Assembly: GCA_036365455.1 (NCBI GenBank)
Contig: JAWQUS010000007.1
Span: 22,956,001 to 23,020,000 of the forward strand
Direction: 5' to 3'
Length of the DNA stretch: 64,000 nucleotides
Source: Macrosoma leucophasiata
Lineage: Eukaryota; Arthropoda; Insecta; Lepidoptera; Hedylidae
The notes under the pieces were generated by a model. It had not been told where the DNA came from and did no database searches. It saw nothing but the letters and a program-made list of their open reading frames with translations. Both the position numbers and the translations under genes were made by a program. This document shows, piece by piece, positions 1-10,204 of the stretch (the stretch's first letter is position 1; every line of letters begins with the position of its first letter).

Positions 1-553
1 GAAAGGGACAAATAATGTAAATAACGTAATGAGTGAGCAGGACTTTGCGAAAATATACTTGTGCAAAATCCAGTTTAATTGATCTCTGATGATACGTGTT
101 TAATATGAATTATTTACTTACCGGTGAACTATCATACCATCTTTTTAAATATTTGATGTTCTAGACGTATTTAGATATGATTTTAGTGCGCAGGAAGCCA
201 TTTCCTGGATATTTTCGGTCGAAAATGAATTATTTCTCGCGTACGCACGGGTCGGAGACTTGGTCGGTAATGGCGTCATTGGCGACGCGATTTCGAGCAT
301 TGAAAATTAGTTAGCAAATTAGCTAGCAACTTGCTGTGCGCGTCGGTTGCCCTGTATGCGGTATCTATCGGGGGTGATTTGTGATAACCCTGAGAGATAA
401 CCCTATAAAATCTCTGGTTCAATTGCGAATTTTACATTTTCTAGCATGGAATGCTAAAAACATAATTTTGAATTTAAAACCAGAAAGGAATTGAACTTGG
501 ACTTTTTCTTTTATTTGTGTCAATTAGTCTTCTCTTCGCAATTGAAAATTGTT

Positions 554-714
554 AGGTGGACCATGGGCTATATATTCCGCTGAATTATCTAGCTGGTGGA
601 CCACCGCAAGTTTAATTAGGTACCCCTAGTACACCTAACGTACAAGAGGTGTACCATGGGCAGAAAATTTTACCCCTGGTTCACCCAGGCGGACTAAGTA
701 GGTGTACCACGGGC
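554..714. repeat. Four spaced copies of a short AGGTGKACCAYGGGC motif
   Basis: Copies start near 554, 595 (partial), 647 and 700. Spacing is irregular at 40-55 bp. Nothing else is recognised between 1 and 820. The motif could be subterminal repeats of an old DNA transposon. Confidence 0.4.
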
Positions 715-825
715 AATGATCGAAATAATTTGTTTTACGCCATTACTAATATGACGAGGAAGAAAGCAATAAAACGAATATAATATATGATATTAATTAA
801 TGAATTTGAAAAACAGTTTGTAATA

Positions 826-1217
826 CAGGGTTAATTTAAATTAAGGCATTACCTCTTGCAGGCAGCCTTTACATGTTTTTTTTTAACAACAAAAGTTGTT
901 GGGATTGTCCAACAACATTTGTTCTAAGACTTTTTATTATTTAAGTTTAACCATACATTTTTTTTGGCCTCTTGAACTAGCATTTACTCTAAGCGTAGGT
1001 ATGCCACGCACCTTTGTCTAGGCAAAATATCGCCACCTGCAGCGCTGAGCGGTGTTGTGGACGCAGCGGCGGCAATACTCTTTTGAACTCTTGAAATATT
1101 TTTTGTTTATTTATTTGGTATTGTTTATGTAGTAGTGTAAGTGTAGTTATATTATGTTTTGGGATTGATTAGAGATGCTGCTTGCAAGAGGTAATGCGCT
1201 AATTTCAATTAACCCTG
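826..1217. mobile_element. 392-bp MITE with TA target duplication
   Basis: Terminal inverted repeats of about 41 nt begin CAGGGTTAATT and include GCATTACCTCTTGCA on both ends, with about four mismatches. TA flanks both sides (824-825 and 1218-1219), the hallmark of Tc1/mariner-type transposition. No coding capacity. Confidence 0.75.
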
Positions 1218-1295
1218 TATATTTTTTTGTATTGCTGATCAAATGTAGTATTTGAAAATAAAATTTATGTTTGACAATAAAAGTGATCGATGTTT

Positions 1296-1445
1296 CTAAT
1301 GTTTTTTAATCATTTTAGACCTTCTATTGATATAAAACTGTCTACTAGGGTCGCAGTGTGTCCGCAGTTGTTTTTTGTCCCATGACACTGACTCCATGAG
1401 CCATTCCGGGGAGACATACGGCACTTGTAGTTTTCTAAGCATGAT
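1296..1445 (-). CDS. Paralogue A exon 3 (C-terminus)
   Basis: A strong acceptor, CTTACTTCTACAG, precedes ATCATGCTTAG. The reading is IMLRKLQVPYVSPEWLMES, VSWDKKQLRTHCDPSRQFY, then INRRSKMIKKH and TAG. The first 40 residues match paralogue B exon 3; the tail differs. Confidence 0.75.
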   Translation of the reverse strand: MMLRKLQVPYVSPEWLMESVSWDKKQLRTHCDPSRQFYINRRSKMIKKH

Positions 1446-4109
1446 CTGTAGAAGTAAGGGGCGTCCATTAATTACGTTAGATGTTTGGGGAGAGCCAAAT
1501 CGCATCTAATCTCACTTTGAAGAGAGAGGGAATCGCGGCAAATATCACGTTCCTAATTTAGTTCCGCAGAAAAGAAACTGAACAAATTGGTAAATTAAGT
1601 TGAACATATCTCTTCACCCAAAATATACTCAGATCTAGCCCATTGTTGAGCAGTATTACAAACTAGTAGGAATATTTCACGAAAAACCAATGAACTTGCT
1701 ATTTTTAGCCTAAAACGTGGATTTTTTGAGTTATTTTAATCCCCGAGACATCTAGTTCACAACACACAATATTCTTTCCAATAAACCAACTTTAAGTAGG
1801 AAATTATCAAAAAAATCATTAAAAAAAAGGTTGCAATAATCTCTTTCTTAAAGTGGTTGTACGGAAGCAAATGTTTAAAGGTTTGGTTATAAAAGCTGAG
1901 CAGTATCTTTTAAAGATATAGCTATTAATCTCACAGGATTGGCCGGCGCAGGTGTACCGGGGAAAGGAGCTCGAAAGCTCTCGGTTTTGACAACTTGTTG
2001 ATCCATCTTCATGGCAGTCGTTGTATATATGTCATTCAACAGCAATGCCCGTTTCCTAATAACGATTAAGATTCACAATGAGCTTAAATGTCGCTTAATT
2101 TCTAAGAGGATAAGAGATTAGAAGGATGATCAGTTTTCCTAGATTTTAACTGACAAATTTACTGCCACCTTTACAAAGGGAGTTATAAAATCAAGTAATA
2201 AAAATTCTGGTTATGGCCTCTAGACGCCAGAGCTTGGGTTGAAATAACGAGAGAAAGAATGTCTTCCTAAGATGACAAAGAACTTCAAGAGTATCGGAAT
2301 TGTGAAGAAAAACTGAGTGAAGTGAGTGAGTGTTTTTTGTATGGATGTAACAGCATTCATTGCTTATCACAAATCCTAGATTTGCCCCATTATGATTCAG
2401 ATATCTATTAGGTACCTATCAATCTCGAAAATCAAGAAAGAGCCGTGGAAGTAAAGTATAATCAGGGATTGTCAAGGAAAAGAAAAGATTGTAAAAGAAA
2501 ATCTTACATCCTCGCATTGAATGATTACGAATGAGTTTTCAATATTGAGATTTAAGTCTATTATGTTTTTTTTATGTAATGGAAGTGGCAAGCAAACATG
2601 CTGTTCACATTGATGTTAAGTGACGACTGCAGCCTATAGACACTTACTTACACAAAGACCAAGGTCAAAATGCAGATGCGTTACCACTCCTGAGGCCTAA
2701 AGTGTTCTGCCTCTGTGCCGGAAACTACAGGGCCACCTAACCGGAACACGATAGTGCTGAACCATTTAGCGGAAAGTTTATTAGGTAATGCGGTGGTGAC
2801 GACACCCGCGAGCTCCGTCACTGGAGCTCTACCATCAGTGAAAATTGGTAAGAAAAAGGCAAACTCAGGCTCCACGATGTCATCCATGCTGACAGCTGGC
2901 GTCATCACCAACCGAGGCTTAGTCTGTTGCACTGTATCACGGTTTGTATCCTCAGGTTTTTCCTGAAAACATTTCAAGAAAATCTACGAATGAAGACGAG
3001 CCCAATGTCGTATAAAATCATCAAAAAAGTATTATGAATAATATAAATATGCCGTTAATGCCGTAAGCTACTTTAATTTAATTTGATTATTAATTTAAAA
3101 AACGTGACTTCACGCCTGTAATCCCAGAAGGGGTAGGCAGAGGTAAATGCATGCATTTAAGCATACATTCAAACACCCACGATTCGCTGGTTACGTTTTT
3201 GGCCCATGTAACAGGTGGTGAACCTGTTGCCATCTCCGGGCACATTACCAAACTCTGAGGTACTGGGAAACTGCCAGAAAATGTTATCTCTGATAGGCCC
3301 CGACCCGGGAAAAGAACCCAGGACCTCCAGCGTAGTAGTACTGGCCTGCTACCACTAGGCTGCTGAAGCAGTAATAATAATGTAGGTAGATACTTATAGA
3401 AATGTATTCTTCATACAATTATCGCATCGATTTTGGTATTCCATTTACGCAAGTAAACTAACTGCAATCGTCACAAACACTCACACTTTCAACATAGACA
3501 GTGCTGGCATTCGATTGGTCGCGACAAGGTCATTCGCCTGACGCGCTGCGGTGGACCATATTTAAGCCCCGCCCACGGTCCACCACATTACATGGAACCA
3601 GTTTTTGGCTTAGTTACACTTTTTTACATTAACATTCATAGTTAAACTCTAACCCCCCCTATTCATATACGTATTTTAGCTAAAGTGTTACTAATCTCTC
3701 CTTTGTCTTTTTCTATCCTGAACATTTGACAATGCAACTGACAAAGACAAAGCAATCTATAGCTAAAACGTATCTAATGTACGTTTATGAATAAGGGGGT
3801 ATCAGTATACTCGTATCTTAAACATTTTATGAACTAGGTACTTGCATATCTTTGTTGGATCGTTTTGGGGTTCTTTCGAATGATATCCTTTGGCTTTAAA
3901 AATAAATCAGTGGGCAAGTAACTACCACTCTTTCGGTCAGTAAGCGTGTGATAATCTTTCAATGGAGGTGGGCGGATCCTGAGACACGTAGGCTTAGGCT
4001 TGTAAATAGTTCGACTTTGGGGTTTGATATCCCCATTGCAGTAATCTGTCCTTGATGTCGTTTCATAATTAAATAGCATAGATTCATGGTATTTTTGTTG
4101 TGTTGACAT
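1296..4109 (-). CDS. Uncharacterised 210-aa protein, paralogue A (four exons)
   Basis: Assembled exons are 4109-3846, 2962-2865, 2055-1935 and 1445-1296 (264 + 98 + 121 + 150 nt, 210 aa plus stop). The order and motifs match paralogue B: ESMLFNYETTSRTDY and RPPPLKDYHTL in exon 1, KPRLVMTPAVSMDD in exon 2a, NDIYTTT and PGTPAPANP in exon 2b, SPEWLMESVSWDKKQLR in exon 3. Exon 2 is split by an 809-nt intron absent from B. The exon-1 donor is GC-type (TAT|GCAAGT). The exon-2a donor GTTTGC is weak, so loss of function cannot be excluded, but no stop or frameshift is seen in the joined frame. Introns hold a tRNA-type SINE (3106-3374) and a poly(A) SINE (2566-2842). Function unknown. Confidence 0.68.
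1935..2055 (-). CDS. Paralogue A exon 2b
   Basis: The acceptor CGTTATTAG precedes GAAACGGGC. The exon reads KRALLLNDIYTTTAMKM, DQQVVKTESFRAPFPG, TPAPANP, then the donor CCT|GTGAGA at 1934. Exons 2a and 2b sum to 219 nt, exactly the length of the unsplit exon in paralogue B, and residues align without a gap. Confidence 0.7.
2566..2842 (-). mobile_element. Poly(A) SINE-like element (family 1), in paralogue A intron
   Basis: Minus-oriented copy: head GGTGGTAGAGCTCC near 2842-2825, body with AACACGATAGTGCTGAAC, tail CATTACATAAAAAAA read on the minus strand. It lies inside the extra intron of paralogue A, its head about 22 nt from the donor. The family has about 20 copies in the window and no evident box B. 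Confidence 0.8.
2865..2962 (-). CDS. Paralogue A exon 2a
   Basis: The acceptor TGTTTTCAG precedes GAAAAACCTGAGG. The exon reads EKPEDTNRDTVQQTKP, RLVMTPAVSMDD, IVEP and two bases. The donor, inferred from comparison with paralogue B, is CTGA|GTTTGC at 2864. Reading past it runs into a SINE and stops at 2681. Confidence 0.7.
3106..3374 (-). mobile_element. tRNA-derived SINE (family 3)
   Basis: Minus strand: head ACTGCTTCAGCAGCCTAGTG (box A-like) and a degraded box B, then a body with CCACCTGTTACATGGGCC and a tail TTACAGGCGTGAA. A better preserved relative lies at 56102-56392 with box B GGTTCGATTCCC. Confidence 0.7.
3846..4109 (-). CDS. Paralogue A exon 1
   Basis: The ATG at 4109 opens MSTQQKYHESMLFNYETT, then YCNGDIKPQSRTIYKPKPTC, RPPPLKDYHTLTDRKSG and LKPKDIIRKNPKTIQQRY. 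The matching junction after TAT in paralogue B identifies a GC-AG donor, GCAAGT, at 3845. Without splicing the reading would stop three codons later. Confidence 0.72.
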
Positions 4110-4129
4110 GATTGCAATCAAATATATTT

Positions 4130-5640
4130 GTGTAAATGTAAAAAAAATATAAAATTAAACTCAAAAAAAATCATTCAAACGTAACCGAGAACAATAAAAT
4201 GTCATGATGAACGTTAGCTTTTGACATGTTTTCAGTATGTTATCATAACGTTTCATTTTAATTGCAAGATAACTACGAAAAAGATGCAACAAAGATAAAT
4301 TATTGTAGGATTCTATCAAATTTAGAAATAAGAATGTGATCTATTTATAAACTATCATGCTATCATGTTTTAATTTGTTCTGGTCACTTCTGCAGTTATG
4401 ATAGGTAGGTACCTACTATCGAAGAAGTTTCCGCTGATCCAATGCCATTGCAGATTAGACTTCATCGCCACACAGATACCGACGTGAACTACCGGACATT
4501 TCATCGATGGTAGGTACATCTATAAGCACGCCTGGGCTCTGTTTAGGGTAGCGTAGCCTGTAATACGCCGACTGAAAAATATAGGTAGTACCTAACTAGC
4601 AGTGTGCGTTTGGCCTCACCTCCATTTAACAGCAATAAGTAGGTACTTACAGCGAAGTTGGCATGAGTTAGTCATGAGCTTAGAGTATATACCTACTACC
4701 CGTAACATATGATTGAATAGGATGGTATTCTATTACGTTGGCTACCACATTTCATTGCAGACGCTTAAGGGTAAGCAATTTTAGATTGGAAATCGTTTGG
4801 CACTTGGCTAGGCGCCCTGACTTGCCGAACTCGCCGATCGGCAGGCATGACGCATTTTCAGGAACTAAAGCTTTTAAGGCGCAATCTCATATAATATTAT
4901 ATTATATACTCGTACTTAGATAAATCGAATGGATGCATTCACTTTATATAATATTACGCACCCAAATTCACATAATTCGAGCAGATCACACCTAAGAAAT
5001 AAAACCACAAGTACCTAAGTTTTTTAAAACTTTATATATTGAAATTCTAATACTAATAAATAGATAGAAGAAACTTAGACAGCCAATAATAATTAGTCTA
5101 AAAAAAGTATAAAATAAGCATACGTGGTATTTATAAACTTACAAGAAAAAAAAACCTATTCACAAAATCTTTCTATAAGTATAAAACATTACATTAAATA
5201 TCTAAGTACTTCATCGACCGAGTCTTTGTTGAGTGTTTTATGTACTGGAAATAAATAAAGGTACTCTTTCTTCATTACTTTCTTCATGGAATATCTCTAG
5301 TGTTTAAGAAAAGGCGTTTTGTCGCTGGTTTTTCATCCCGACCCCTTTGCCTATGCGGCCTATGCCTTTCTGTGAGCACGAACAATCGCCGTCTCCTCAC
5401 ACATTTTGCATCTGAAAAATTCTCGTACGAATACATACAATGTTATATTGTAGACAGTTAATTATTGCATACAGATAGCTCAGAGCCTAGATTATATTAA
5501 GGTATTGCCAAAACTTGTATCATTTGTTGTTAATGATATAGAGGTCAGTCTGAAGAAACGAGACAAATCTAATAAGATTTTGTATAGGTTCGTTAGATGG
5601 AATTCTGTAAAAGACAGAGGAGGTTTTGAAGTTATAATAT
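4130..5640. other. Intergenic, no gene seen
   Basis: AT-rich. 4430-4510 resembles 42505-42575 (GGTGATCCAAAACCATTG-like), an unnamed dispersed repeat. No supported coding exon or RNA gene; open frames here lack splice or homology support. Confidence 0.4.
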
Positions 5641-5649
5641 CATTTCATT

Positions 5650-5720
5650 CGGAAGATTGGACGTCTTTTTCGGACTGGACAAAAGCCTCCCCAAAGATAC
5701 CCTCAACAGTGACAACAGGG
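5650..5720 (-). repeat. LINE 3'-end remnant
   Basis: Contains GGACAAAAGCCTCCCC, the complement of the common 3' coding end of lepidopteran RTE-like LINEs (compare 20110-20135). Short and decayed. Confidence 0.4.
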
Positions 5721-5931
5721 TTGTGCTTGCGGATTGGCAATAGCAATGGTGGTAGTTTTAACGCAGGACGCTGCTGCCGATGCCACATTATTGCATTTAC
5801 CTACGATTAGTTTGACCGCCATTGTTCGATTGTTTGACAGCACTAACTGAAGAATTTTCTTCACGACCCGACGCGGACGCCTAAAAGTAAATAAAAAAAA
5901 TATAATAAAATTATTATTTTCGGTGTATCAA

Positions 5932-6069
5932 TTACTTGGGTTCTTCCCGAGTAAGCCAGAACCTCTTGGTAGGCTCACAATGAGCGCGGAGCTGGCGACC
6001 GTCCCACGAGATCGACTCCATTCTCCACTCGGCCTCCACAACTGGCGGTTGAAGCTTCTTCAGTACTAT
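5932..6069 (-). CDS. Paralogue B exon 3 (C-terminus)
   Basis: The acceptor TTTTTTGCGGCAG precedes ATAGTACTGAAG. The reading is IVLKKLQPP, EWRMESISWDGRQLRAHC, EPTKRFWLTREEPK, then TAA at 5934-5932. It aligns with paralogue A exon 3 across its first 40 residues, which is how it was found. Confidence 0.75.
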   Translation of the reverse strand: MVLKKLQPPVVEAEWRMESISWDGRQLRAHCEPTKRFWLTREEPK

Positions 6070-9000
6070 CTGCCGCAAAAAACATTAAATGGTGGACACA
6101 TTGCGTGCTGTTTATTTTTCTGTAATTCAATATGAGGGCCATTTTTTTTTGGCGGACATGTTACCTTTTGGAAGTTAATAATCATTGATAGTAATATAAA
6201 AAATAATAAAAATAAATACAAAATAAAAAATTAATAAATACACGGGCCCGTGTAGGTGGCCACCAGCGCGCCGGAGACCGAGTACACGGGCCCGTGTATT
6301 TTTTTTTTCATTATTTAGGGCGGGAGTTTTTTTTTCCAGCGGAGATGTTAGATTTTAGCTGTCATAACTCATTAATTAGTAGTAAGTCAATTTAAAATAT
6401 AATATAATATATTTACAACAAAAATTCATAAATACACGCCGCAATAATAGGGGTCCCAGTGGCCGGATACACGGGGCCGTGTATTTGTTTATATTAAAAA
6501 AAAAGTGTAAATCTGAACTGTCGTTGCTATTTCAACAGACTCATATTGCTTTTATTGAAAAAACGTACATCTTTGTAAGAAAAATATTTATAAACATATA
6601 TTAATAAACATGTCCATAAACATAAAAAAGTCAGTTTTCAAGTGGTCGTAGCCAAAAAAATCAATAAAAAATTCACCAAACGCCTGATTTTAAATCCACT
6701 GCTTTAACGTCTTCATGGATTGTTCGAATGGCTAACACATACAATGTGACTGTCACTCAGAATCCGACTGATAACAGCCCATTGAAATCAGATAGGCCGT
6801 TGTACACGGGCCCGTGTAGCTGGCCTCCAGCATCATACACGGGCCCGTGGATGCGGCACTCAATGTGTTAAAGGATATCTACATCAAAGATCGAATTCAC
6901 CTTTGTCGGCAAGAGTGAATTATAAGTTGTCGGAATCAAAAAATACAACTCATTTAGTAGGTAGGTAATGGGTTGTGATGGGTTGCTCAATTCAGGCAAC
7001 TTACATTTTTTTTAATGTAATGGGCGTGGCAAACAAGCATGCAGTTCACATTGATGTTAAGTGATGACTGCAGCCTATAGACACCCACACAAAGAAGAAA
7101 GGTCGAAATGTAGATGCGTCGACTCCTGAGGCCTAAGGTGTTATGCCTCTGTGCCGGAAATTACAGGGCCGTACATTACCACCTGACCGGAACACGATAG
7201 TGCTGAACACTACCATTTAGCGGGAAGTATATTAGGTAATGCGGTGGTGTCTACGCCCGCGAGCTCCATCACTGAAGCTCTACCACCAGTGAAACCCACC
7301 ACTTTGCTCTGTACTTCCAGCAACAGGCTTCAGACCTTCAGATACAATTGCGCACACACGCTCCATGTTGCTGTTATACATGTCTACCTATTTGCCCTGC
7401 GCTACTTCTTGCATACTCACTGACAGGCCACTTATTCAATGCAGAATGCAGGTACTAGTTTAGAATGATATTTGTAATAAAATAAGTAGGTGGCAACTTA
7501 CGGGATTAGCAGGCGTTGGGCGACCGTGGCATACATCACATAGGTATGAAGTGGCTCAGCCCATATAGTTACCGATATAGGCCGTGCCACTTCAACCAAA
7601 CTCGGTAACAGAACACTAAACCAACTACTATTTTAGAGCAATACTTGCAATATGCGGTACTCACAGGATTTGCAGGCGCTGGACGACCAGGCAACTTCCT
7701 TTGCTCTTTATTACCAATCACAGGCTCCTTATATCCACGACGCATGTTGCTGGTATACATGTCTCGCACCAGTATATTCCGCGCGGTTTCGTCATCCACA
7801 TCGTCCATGCTCACTGCCGGCGTCATTACTAGCCGGGGACGCATCTTCTGAATACGCTCCCGGTCTACGTCTACTGGTTTAGTCTGGTTTTTATTTGGTT
7901 AGTAAATAACATGAATATAGTAAATAATGTGAAGCGCGCATGGCCCGTCGGCTGGTGTAGATCGTAAGCGATCCACTCGGTTAAGCACAACGGGCGCGGT
8001 CGGGTAGTGTGATGGGTGACCGCTAGTGAAAAATTAAATGCCCGTTTCCGTGCTTCGCAGGGCACGTTAAGCCGTCGGTCCCGGTTGCTATCGATAGATA
8101 GCAGTCGTTAAACCTTGCCGTAGGCCTTATGGGCTGTTTGAAAACATTCGACAGCGGGTTGGCCACTAACCCACCCACCTCCACCAATCCGCATTGGAGC
8201 AGCATGGTGGAGTAAGCTCCAGGCCTCCCTCCAAAAAGGGGAGAGACTTGTGCCCAGCAGTGGGACGTAGAATGGGTTGCCATTATTATTATTATTATTA
8301 AATAATGTGTTGTATAGCGCGACTCCTATTCTGTGTCATATTACGATAATCTGTGCTATTTTCACGTTCGTTTCTGCCCAGAACGTGTATATTGTGGAAC
8401 GAACTTCCTTATGAGGTAAATCGAAGGATCAACTCAGAGGGAAGTACAATGTAGGGTTCTTCAAAAATAGAATCCTTCAGGACTGACAACGCGTTGGCAA
8501 CTTTCCTGGTGATGCAAATATTCATAGGCGACAGTGACCACTTTTCGGGTGCTTACACAAAACTGCGTTGCGATGCAGTTGACCATGCTTTCAATATGTC
8601 AGACGATAGCATCGCAGCAAATCGCATTGCATCGCAGTTATGTGTGGAAGCCCTTCATCGGGTGGACCGTTTGCTTGTCTGTCATTCTGAACTTTCCTGA
8701 CGATATTATTAGCAGTTTAAGCCTCAGGGATCGCCTAGGTTGTCTACATACAAAAGCCATTATGATTTTTTGGTTAAATTCAAGTCGATCAGATTTAAGA
8801 GCATGATGCTCTGTACTCTTGAGCACAGCAGGAAAGAGCAAAGATAGGCAAACCTTCTTAATCTTTCATATTCCAATTTTCTCCTAAAGAGAATATATAA
8901 TATTTTGTCCTATGTAACATTTATAGCTATGCTATACCAATACATATTAATAAGTACATATATACTCATATATTTTAAAGTACGTAGTATTATTAAATAT

Positions 9001-9338
9001 TCTCTGGTATAGTCATAATTTTAAAATTATAGTAATACTTATATCTATGACATGTATAGTACAACCGAACAACTAACATAAGTCTCTTGAATTATATTTG
9101 GATTGGTTCGTACGATATCCTTAGGTTTGTGCACCAAATGGAAAGGAACCACGGCTCCCTTCCAATCAGACAGCGTGTGTAAATTCTTCAAAGGCGGCGG
9201 TCTTCTCATCATGCAGGTTTGTTTGGATTGGAAGACGGTTTTGGGATACGCTTTTATCTCCCCACCGCGGTAATCTGTTCTGTATGTTGTCTCGTAATGG
9301 AACAACATTGATTCCATTCGGGCTCTATTAAGAGACAT
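5932..9338 (-). CDS. Uncharacterised 205-aa protein, paralogue B (three exons)
   Basis: Assembled exons are 9338-9078, 7883-7665 and 6069-5932 (261 + 219 + 138 nt, 205 aa plus stop), all joined in phase 0. Exon 1 begins MSLNRARMESMLFHYETT and holds RRPPPLK. Exon 2 holds RPRLVMTPAVSMDD, RDMYTSNM and GRPAPANP. Exon 3 holds EWRMESISWDGRQLR and CEPTKRFW. There is no signal peptide or membrane segment. I do not recognise a named family. The compact tyrosine- and proline-rich motif style resembles small axonemal or sperm microtubule-associated proteins, but that is only a guess. The gene is paired with paralogue A at 4109-1296, so real expression is likely. Intron 1 holds a 5S-type SINE; intron 2 holds a SINE, exon remnants and the 16-nt palindrome cluster. 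Confidence 0.75.
6239..6851. repeat. Cluster of 16-nt perfect or near-perfect palindromes
   Basis: TACACGGGCCCGTGTA occurs exactly at 6239-6254, 6283-6298 and 6803-6818, with one change at 6468-6483 and 6836-6851. Two copies are followed by GGTGGCC or GCTGGCC and CCAGC. Intervening DNA is poly-A/T rich. It may be a decayed transposon end or clustered binding sites. Confidence 0.65.
7005..7291 (-). mobile_element. SINE family 1 copy
   Basis: Full-length minus copy from poly(T) at 7005 (tail) to TACCACCAG near 7290 (head). It truncates an exon-2 remnant at its head side. Confidence 0.8.
7301..7387 (-). pseudogene. Remnant of a duplicated exon 2 (middle), cut by a SINE
   Basis: Reads VDMYNSNMERV, then GLKPVAGSTEQSGG, resembling RDMYTSNMRRG and the EQRK stretch of paralogue B exon 2. 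The similarity ends where a minus-strand SINE head begins at about 7291. With the 7502-7555 piece it points to earlier local duplications of this exon. Confidence 0.5.
7502..7555 (-). pseudogene. Remnant of a duplicated exon 2 (3' end)
   Basis: Reads CHGRPTPANP followed by GTAAGTTGCC, matching the GRPAPANP|GTGAGT end of paralogue B exon 2 located 163 nt away. The upstream half of the exon is not recognisable and a stop lies upstream in frame. It may be a decayed partial duplication or, less likely, a small extra exon. Confidence 0.5.
7665..7883 (-). CDS. Paralogue B exon 2
   Basis: The acceptor AAAAACCAG precedes ACTAAACCAG; the donor is CCT|GTGAGTACC. The 219-nt exon, phase 0 at both ends, reads TKPVDVDRERIQKM, PRLVMTPAVSMDD, ARNILVRDMYTSNMRR and LPGRPAPANP. 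It equals exon 2a plus 2b of paralogue A codon for codon in length. Confidence 0.78.
7929..8301 (+). mobile_element. 5S rRNA-derived SINE (SINE3-type)
   Basis: The head contains CGGTTAAGCACAACGGGC and GATGGGTGACCGC, the internal promoter region of 5S rRNA. The body has TTGCTATCGATAG, and the 3' end GCCCAGCAGTGGGACGT runs into TGCCATTATTATTATT. Sits in paralogue B intron 1. Confidence 0.82.
9078..9338 (-). CDS. Paralogue B exon 1
   Basis: The ATG at 9338 opens MSLNRARMESMLF and continues through TDYRGGEIKAYPKT, RRPPPLKNLHTLSDWKG and HKPKDIVRTNPNIIQETY. The donor TAT|GTTAGT sits at the position of the donor in paralogue A. Unspliced reading would add only ten residues before a stop. Confidence 0.75.
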
Positions 9339-9532
9339 TTTATTGTCTATAAATAATAGGAAAAAAATATAATAAAACAGTTTTGAGTCTTTAAGATACC
9401 TATATAAGTTAAATTATTGACATTTACACTGTCAAAATTTCACAGACGGAATTTAAACTTTTAAACTAGATGATTAAATTACTGGCAACAGAGAACAGAC
9501 AAACTGGCACAGAGATACTGACGTACTGGCAC

Positions 9533-9630
9533 TGGTGGTAGAGCTCCTATGACCAAGCTAAACTACTTACCGCTAAACGGTAGTGTTCACTATCGTGTTC
9601 CGGTCTGGTGATAATGTATGGCCCTGTTTT
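9533..9630 (+). repeat. SINE family 1, head fragment
   Basis: Begins CTGGTGGTAGAGCTCC and contains GTTCACTATCGTGTTCCGGT; the rest is lost. Just upstream of paralogue B. Confidence 0.6.
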
Positions 9631-10204
9631 TATCAACGCAGACGGTAGGGGCGGTCCGCCATAGGCCTCCACACAGATCGACTGAGTTTTGAATCAAGAA
9701 AGTTTTCTTTTTTTGCTCGCGTATTCTTCTGGATAAGTAAGTAAATCTCTTACCAAATGTAAGAGGGGGGGGGGACACACGGAGACGGAGGGTAAAGGCG
9801 GTTTTTTTGCGCATTAATTTTACTTATATATCTCAGAAATCGGGGCGGGGGCTAGGGGCCTCCTGATGCCGCTCCCGGGCCTCTAATGTCTGATGCTTAG
9901 TCCGCCACTATTTCAAAAGGGTTGTACCATTAAAGGAATCTAAGTCACAATTTTTTATATGCAGTTTTAGAAATAATTACTTTGTGGAATAAAAACGAGA
10001 CAAGTTTCAATCTGAATTGTTTATTTCAGGTCACTAAATAAATTACACCGAACCTTACTTAAATAACACATAATAAAGTTGAATAGTTTTAAAAAACGAA
10101 ATATTTAAATATATCACAAAATAGGTAATAGTTGCAGAAAATCTTCAGTAATGCCACCTGACTTAAATGTCGTGCTAATGCCACTGTCCAAAGGATTCTT
10201 GTTA

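Noticed and set aside
2681..2864. Continuation of paralogue A exon 2 to a stop at 2681
   Set aside because: This stretch enters a SINE; the paralogue comparison places the exon end at 2865 and the next part at 2055.
6170..6300. CRISPR-like array from the repeated palindromes
   Set aside because: Irregular spacing, a eukaryotic context and no cas genes.
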